DNA from: Pseudomonadota bacterium
GTDB lineage: Bacteria > Myxococcota_A > Polyangia > Polyangiales > Polyangiaceae
Assembly: GCA_023398955.1 (NCBI GenBank)
Contig: JAEWRL010000144.1
Coordinates: 186,001 to 250,000 of the forward strand
Direction: 5' to 3'
Length of the DNA: 64,000 bases
The notes under the pieces are model-generated. The model did not search any database and was not told the DNA's origin. It saw only the letters and a program-made list of their open reading frames with translations. This document shows, piece by piece, positions 59,706-64,000 of the stretch; the first letter of the stretch is position 1, and each line of letters begins with the position of its first letter. Made by a program: the position numbers and the translations under genes.

Positions 59706-60991
59706 GGAGCCCCGTCGATGGCTGCTTTTCGAGCCTCCGCCAGAAGGCGGCCGGCGTCCTGGCGCTCGAGCACTGCCCGTTCGAGGCGCGGCTGGATGAT
59801 CTCTCGCTGAATCCTAAACAGGTCTGTGGACCACGGCCAGGGCATTGCTACCGAGAGCTGGTCGAGTGAAACTCCGTGGTTCGGATGTCGCTCGTAGAAT
59901 CCGGATGCTCGTAGGCGCACAATAGCCTCTCGGGTGACGGGCAGGTAGCCGGTGCTCGTGGCCCACTCCATTGCCTGCGTTGGCGCGTGCATGAAGCGCA
60001 GAAATGCCCACGCGGCCGCCTGTTCGTCGGGCGCGGCACCGCGGGGCATCACCCAGTACGTTCCACCCGTGGGGACGGCGTGCTGCTTGAGCTTGGGGAG
60101 TGGCGCGGCAACTACCTGGAAGGGAGCGTTGTCTTCGAGGTATCTGATAAACGCGGTACTCGTCCAGATCATGGCTGCACGCCCGGCTAGAAAGTCCTGG
60201 TTCGTTTGTTCCCAGGCGTTGTAGTCGCGACCGGGTGGGGGTTTCATGGAGCCGTCACGGTGCACCATGGACTGCCAGAGCTCCAGCGCTAGTCGCCCTG
60301 CGTCGCCCCCCAACACGGGGCGCCCCAGCGGGCCAAACAAGGTGCCGCCAGCCTGACCCACCATTGCTACCCAGAACCACCAGCTGATTGGGCATCCGAA
60401 GCCGTAGCGAACCGTCCGTCCTTCGCGGCGAATCGTCAGAGCCCTGGCGGTGGCGCGAAGCTCGCTCCAGGTGGAGGGTGCCTGCCGCCCTGCCTGGCCG
60501 AAGAGATCGCCGTTGAGGTACGCGATGGGAGTAGACCGATTGAAGGGCAGCGCAACGAGAGGATGCTCACGGCCCCCCTGCCAGGAGCCGGATTGGCCGA
60601 GAGACTCTACGGTGTCCAGGTCGTCTGCTCCTTCGAACCCCTCGAAGCTTTGGAGCACACCGGCGTTTGCCAAGTACGGAACGACCTCTCCAATGACGTG
60701 GCTGAGCGCCGGGGCGGCTCGTGCGGCCATGGCGGTGCGGAGCTTCGCCAGCCCCTCATAGTAGTCACCCTGGTAGACTGCGTCTATCTGGAACTCGTCT
60801 TGGGTCGTGTTGAAGCGGCGCACCAACCGCTCCAGGACCTCGCGGTTACGACCACCATAAGTGAACCAGAGGCTCGCGCTTTGTCTGCCTCGCCGAGTTG
60901 GGTGGGAGCGACAGGCGGCGATGGGAAGAAGGCTGGCGCCTCCGAGGAGTCGCAGGGCCTGCCGTCGAGGCATCGCACCGCGCGCCTTCAT
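59702..60991 (-). CDS. sugar ABC transporter substrate-binding lipoprotein
   Basis: A 429-residue extracytoplasmic solute-binding protein of the maltose/glycerol-3-phosphate type. The signal is RRQALRLLGGASLLPIAAC, with an RR pair and lipobox, so export may be by Tat or Sec. The mature fold has SLWFTYGGRNREVLERLVRRF at the N-terminus and AAWAFLRFM near the C-terminus. The start at ATG 60991 overlaps the ATPase stop by ATGA. Sugar specificity cannot be told. Confidence 0.9.
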   Translation of the reverse strand: MKARGAMPRRQALRLLGGASLLPIAACRSHPTRRGRQSASLWFTYGGRNREVLERLVRRFNTTQDEFQIDAVYQGDYYEGLAKLRTAMAARAAPALSHVIGEVVPYLANAGVLQSFEGFEGADDLDTVESLGQSGSWQGGREHPLVALPFNRSTPIAYLNGDLFGQAGRQAPSTWSELRATARALTIRREGRTVRYGFGCPISWWFWVAMVGQAGGTLFGPLGRPVLGGDAGRLALELWQSMVHRDGSMKPPPGRDYNAWEQTNQDFLAGRAAMIWTSTAFIRYLEDNAPFQVVAAPLPKLKQHAVPTGGTYWVMPRGAAPDEQAAAWAFLRFMHAPTQAMEWATSTGYLPVTREAIVRLRASGFYERHPNHGVSLDQLSVAMPWPWSTDLFRIQREIIQPRLERAVLERQDAGRLLAEARKAAIDGAP

Positions 60992-62064
60992 TGAGGCTCC
61001 GGGAGAGCACGTTCCGTAGTCCCATCGAACCACCGGATATGAGTGAGCGGGAGCCCGACCGGTATCTGGCTTCCGACAGGGGGGGCCTCGAAACCTGGCA
61101 CCTTCGCGCGCAGACGTTGCCCGAAGACGTCGAGCTCCAAGTGAGTTTCGGCGCCGTGGGGCTCCATCCCTGTCACCGTGCCTGACGTATGCGCCGCGTC
61201 GCGGGTTTGCGCTGCCGGGCCAAGAAGGACGTGCTCGGGACGGATACCCAGCACGAGCCGGGATGCTGACGGAGCTGTCTGAAAGGTGAGTGGCCCGAGC
61301 CGCGTCCCTGAATCACTGTGCTCCAGGGGGCAGAGATTCATGGGTGGAGAACCGAAGAAGGACGCGACGAAGGTCGAGGCGGGAGCTTCGTAGATGCGCC
61401 GCGGCGTGTCGACCTGCTCGAGTCGTCCGTCCCGGAGCAGGGCGATGCGGTGCCCCAGCGTCATGGCCTCGGTTTGGTCGTGTGTGACGTAAATGGCGGT
61501 GCTCGCTAGCTGAGACAACAAACGTCCCAACTCGGAGCGCAGCTCGGCCCGCAGGGCTGCGTCCAGGTTGGACAGCGGTTCGTCAAAGAGGAACACCTCG
61601 GGTTTGCGGACAAGTGCCCGGCCCATCGCCACGCGCTGCTGCTCTCCTCCGCTGAGTTGGGCGGGGCGCCGCTCCAAGAGCTGCTCAATCCCGAGCAATC
61701 GCGCAGCGGACAGCACGGCCCTTTCGCGCTCGGCGCGAGGCAAGCGGCGCATCCGCAGCGGAAACGCGAGGATATCGCGCACCTTCATGTGGGGGTAGAG
61801 CGCAAAACCCTGGAAGACCATGGCGACATCGCGAGCCTGAGGAGGCACGCCTCGCATGTCACGATCGCCGATGAAGATCGATCCCGAATCGGGCGCATCG
61901 AGTCCTGCCACGAGCCGAAGCGTGGTGCTCTTGCCGCAGCCGGATGGCCCAACGAGACACAACACTTCGCCAGCGGAAATTTCGAGGTCTAGGCGATCGA
62001 CAGCGGGCCTGCTTGCGTCAGAGAACCTGCGGACGAGTTCGCGAAGTCTAACGGGAGAGGCCAT
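60988..62064 (-). CDS. sugar ABC transporter ATPase, UgpC/MsmX type
   Basis: A 358-residue ATPase powering the importer. Walker A GPSGCGKST, Q-loop VFQGFALYP, signature LSGGEQQR, Walker B VFLFDEP and H-loop YVTHDQTEAM are all present. A TOBE-type C-terminal domain (LVLGIRPEHVLLGP) follows. Start ATG 62064 begins MASPVRLRELVRRF; longer frames upstream are unlikely. It is the first gene of the operon and precedes the binding protein, an unusual but known order. Confidence 0.93.
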   Translation of the reverse strand: MASPVRLRELVRRFSDASRPAVDRLDLEISAGEVLCLVGPSGCGKSTTLRLVAGLDAPDSGSIFIGDRDMRGVPPQARDVAMVFQGFALYPHMKVRDILAFPLRMRRLPRAERERAVLSAARLLGIEQLLERRPAQLSGGEQQRVAMGRALVRKPEVFLFDEPLSNLDAALRAELRSELGRLLSQLASTAIYVTHDQTEAMTLGHRIALLRDGRLEQVDTPRRIYEAPASTFVASFFGSPPMNLCPLEHSDSGTRLGPLTFQTAPSASRLVLGIRPEHVLLGPAAQTRDAAHTSGTVTGMEPHGAETHLELDVFGQRLRAKVPGFEAPPVGSQIPVGLPLTHIRWFDGTTERALPEPQ

Positions 62065-62215
62065 GGCTTCGTGTCTTTGGGCTGTGCTTGGCGCGGTGCG
62101 GTGAGCCGCGGAGGGGAGGCATGCGGACTGGGACGATGGTATACCGCCCCACCAGTACTTGGCGAGCGGCCGTGCCGGTCGTTCGGAGCGTAATCTGCAA
62201 GGACTCAGTAGCATC

Positions 62216-63493
62216 GTGTTTCAGGATCGGTGGCGAAGCACTCGAGTGGAAAGGACGGCCGCGTTGCTCGCGGCACTGCTCGCCATTGGTGGCTGCGAGC
62301 AGGCGGATGCGAGCTCCCGGACGCCTCCGGCAGGAGCCGCGGCACCGGGCGCCGGACAGGTCCGAGAGGCGACGCTGCCTTCGCGAATGGGTCGTAACAT
62401 TGAAGGCGGAAGCGGAGAACCGCTGGATATCGACAGGCCGCGCTGCCCCGAAGGAATGGCACTCGTTTCTGGCGGCCCATTCTGGGTTGGCTCGAAGCAT
62501 GGGACCGAGACGGCGGAGGAGAGTCCCCGGTATCGCACCAAGCTCGCCGCCTTCTGCCTGGATCTCACCGAAGTGACGGTCGCTGCCTACCAGAGCTGTG
62601 TCGATACGGGAGACTGCGAGCCAGCTCGAGCCGACTCCACCCTCTGCAATGGCGCACGTCCTGACAGGGAACGCCACCCCATCAACTGTGTCAGCTGGTA
62701 CCAGGCCGAGGCCTTCTGTGCATGGCGTGAGGCCAGGCTGCCGACAGAGGCAGAATGGGAGTATGCGGCTCGCGGCGGAGAGCGGTACCTGACTTATCCG
62801 TGGGGTGACGAGCCTCCGGATGGTAGGACATGCTGGAAGCAGCCGACTTCTTGCGAGGTCGCCAGCTATGCGCCAGGCGCGTTCGGGATCTACGACCTGA
62901 GCGGCAACGTCTGGGAGTGGGTGGGCGACGGATTTGGACCCTATCCTTGGCCCGATCCTGACTCGCCGCATCGCGGCTACCGTGGCGGCAGCTTCAGCAG
63001 GCGCTTCGAAAAGTGGATGCAGATTCGCCTCAGGAATTGGTGGACTCCCGACAAGCATGGCGCCCATCTCGGGTTTCGCTGCGCTGCACGTGTCGAGAGC
63101 GCCGAATGCCCGTTTGGACGGGATGTTCACGGTGACTGCCTCCACGGTGTGCTCGACATCGAGTGCCCACCCGGGAGACGCTTCAACGGCATCCGCTGTG
63201 CTCCCAACGAAGCGGTCCGCGATTGCCCGATTGGGCGCCACGTCGAGCCGGGGTTCGGCTGTGTTCGGGACGAGCTTCCGGAGCCGGAACCGGCGGCTGC
63301 GGCCAGTTCCAGGGGCGTGAAACGACGCCGTACGAGAACGTTTGACGCAGACTGCCGGGCGAACTACGCAGGGAGGCCCCGCGCCTATCAGTTCTCCGGT
63401 GGCACGCATCGAGGCCGGACCCTGGCGGCAACGCGCCGAGGCTGCAAGAATCGGGATGTCGGCGTCGGGTGGAACTCCACCTGTTGTCCGTGA
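62216..63493 (+). CDS. lipoprotein with FGE/SUMF1-like domain and Cys-rich tail
   Basis: A 425-residue lipoprotein (GTG start 62216; GTG 62246 also possible) with signal to LLAALLAIGGC. Residues about 80-295 form a formylglycine-generating-enzyme-type domain: PFWVGSKHG, EVTVAAYQSC, EAEWEYAARGG, DLSGNVWEWVGDGF and YRGGSF. The catalytic Cys position in the RGGSF region is not Cys (KWMQIRLRNW), so sulfatase-activating chemistry is unlikely. The tail, from about residue 295, has many Cys (CPFGRDVHGDC, CPPGRRFNGIRC). Followed 20 bp later by an SGNH lipoprotein. Confidence 0.78.
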   Translation: MFQDRWRSTRVERTAALLAALLAIGGCEQADASSRTPPAGAAAPGAGQVREATLPSRMGRNIEGGSGEPLDIDRPRCPEGMALVSGGPFWVGSKHGTETAEESPRYRTKLAAFCLDLTEVTVAAYQSCVDTGDCEPARADSTLCNGARPDRERHPINCVSWYQAEAFCAWREARLPTEAEWEYAARGGERYLTYPWGDEPPDGRTCWKQPTSCEVASYAPGAFGIYDLSGNVWEWVGDGFGPYPWPDPDSPHRGYRGGSFSRRFEKWMQIRLRNWWTPDKHGAHLGFRCAARVESAECPFGRDVHGDCLHGVLDIECPPGRRFNGIRCAPNEAVRDCPIGRHVEPGFGCVRDELPEPEPAAAASSRGVKRRRTRTFDADCRANYAGRPRAYQFSGGTHRGRTLAATRRGCKNRDVGVGWNSTCCP

Positions 63494-63512
63494 CCACGAG
63501 CATCTTCGACAA

Positions 63513-64000
63513 ATGACCTCGCTCATCCCATGTCTGTTGGCAATCCTGCTCGGTGCTTGTAGCGGCGCCACACCATCGCCGCGAACGACAAGTATGGAGG
63601 ACGATCCTGGGGCCACAGGTTCCTCGAGCCCCGCCACATTGAAGCACGAATCTTCTACCGCGAACCGAGATGAAGCGTCGAGCACTCTTCTAATGGAGCC
63701 GGGAACCAGCGACCTAGAGCCGCCGCCCGAGCGTTTCCCGTCGGGGCTCGTCGCATCCGGAAGGTACCGGGAGCCCGCCGAAGACATTCCTGCGGGAACG
63801 ACAGTGCTCCACATCGGCGATTCATTCGCTGGCGCCCTGGGCATCGAATTGAACAAGCTATTCAAGGTTCACGGTGTTCAGGGAAAACTGAAGTTCAAGG
63901 TGCCGAGTTACATTCCTGGCTGGGCCTCGGGCAGGGAGCTCTCGGACTACTTGGCGCAGTATGAGCCGGACCTGGTCCTCATTACTCTGGGAGCCAACGA
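63513..64000 (+). CDS. SGNH-hydrolase lipoprotein, C-terminus cut by window edge
   Basis: Translation of 162 codons from ATG 63513 gives signal MTSLIPCLLAILLGAC (lipobox), a Ser/Thr/Pro linker, then VLHIGDSFAGALG (block I, catalytic Ser in GDSF) and LVLITLGANE (block III, Asn). The His/Asp block lies beyond the window. Such enzymes are esterases or acyl transferases of exported glycans. It follows the FGE-like gene by 20 bp, so the two are probably one operon. Confidence 0.75.
   Translation, partial: MTSLIPCLLAILLGACSGATPSPRTTSMEDDPGATGSSSPATLKHESSTANRDEASSTLLMEPGTSDLEPPPERFPSGLVASGRYREPAEDIPAGTTVLHIGDSFAGALGIELNKLFKVHGVQGKLKFKVPSYIPGWASGRELSDYLAQYEPDLVLITLGAN

Noticed and set aside
62048..63865. 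Leftward open frame of 605 codons
   Set aside because: It overlaps the FGE-like and SGNH lipoprotein genes, which have signal peptides and motifs; this frame has no recognisable domain.
1..64000. CRISPR arrays and rRNA genes
   Set aside because: No regular spaced repeats of CRISPR type and no rRNA sequence were seen; tandem repeats found are short and uninterrupted.

Overview
The window looks like chromosome of a high-GC Gram-negative bacterium of the Myxococcota, most probably Polyangia-like. This is inferred from gene style: very long TPR and PEGA proteins with proline-rich N-termini, Gly-rich 'GGxGG' lipoproteins, several GT-C membrane glycosyltransferases with C-terminal helical repeats, and a PilR-type sigma-54 activator among prepilin genes. 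No rRNA gene is present, so no species is proposed.

Region 1 (1 to about 15.7 kb) is an integrated phage-type element, transcribed almost entirely leftward. Right to left it holds small early genes, two small DNA-binding proteins, a divergent toxin-antitoxin pair (11302-11929), a DnaC-like helicase loader, an O-like replication protein whose gene carries iteron-like repeats, small packaging-type genes, a terminase large subunit, a run of unknown genes, a Mu I-like protease, a coiled-coil protein, a MazG-like protein, regulators around a CGTACG operator cluster, and a tyrosine integrase cut by the left edge. Almost all genes overlap by ATGA/GTGA. No portal, major capsid, tail or lysis gene is recognisable, so it may be a satellite or a decayed prophage, unless such genes lie beyond the left edge. 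One early gene is frameshifted by a 73-bp insertion made of a 38-bp direct repeat plus a near-palindrome.

Region 2 (15.8-19.9 kb) has a PAP2 phosphatase, alanine dehydrogenase and two membrane-anchored proteins of unknown function. Region 3 (19.9-34.7 kb) is a pilin locus: three prepilin-like proteins with a normal processing site, one with an altered site, three multi-pass GT-C-type proteins, an aldehyde dehydrogenase, a lipoprotein, and a PilR-like activator. A near-consensus sigma-54 promoter sits 265 bp upstream of the prepilin gene at 27970. A plausible reading is a glycosylated type IV pilus or pseudopilus system, but the assembly machinery (PilB/C/D/Q) is not in view.

Region 4 (34.8-45.1 kb) has a PEGA-domain protein, an NAGPA-like phosphodiester glycosidase, a small lipoprotein, rimO, and a pyrC-carA pair. 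Region 5 (45.4-57.7 kb) has a 1896-residue TPR protein, small lipoproteins, a TM2 protein, tRNA-Leu(CAG), a Gly-rich lipoprotein, a TrmA/RlmD-type 23S rRNA methyltransferase, a 176-residue unknown protein and a hemerythrin-like protein. Region 6 (58.0-62.1 kb) is a four-gene sugar ABC importer operon (ATPase, binding protein, two permeases). The right end has a lipoprotein with an FGE/SUMF1-like fold and the start of an SGNH-hydrolase lipoprotein.
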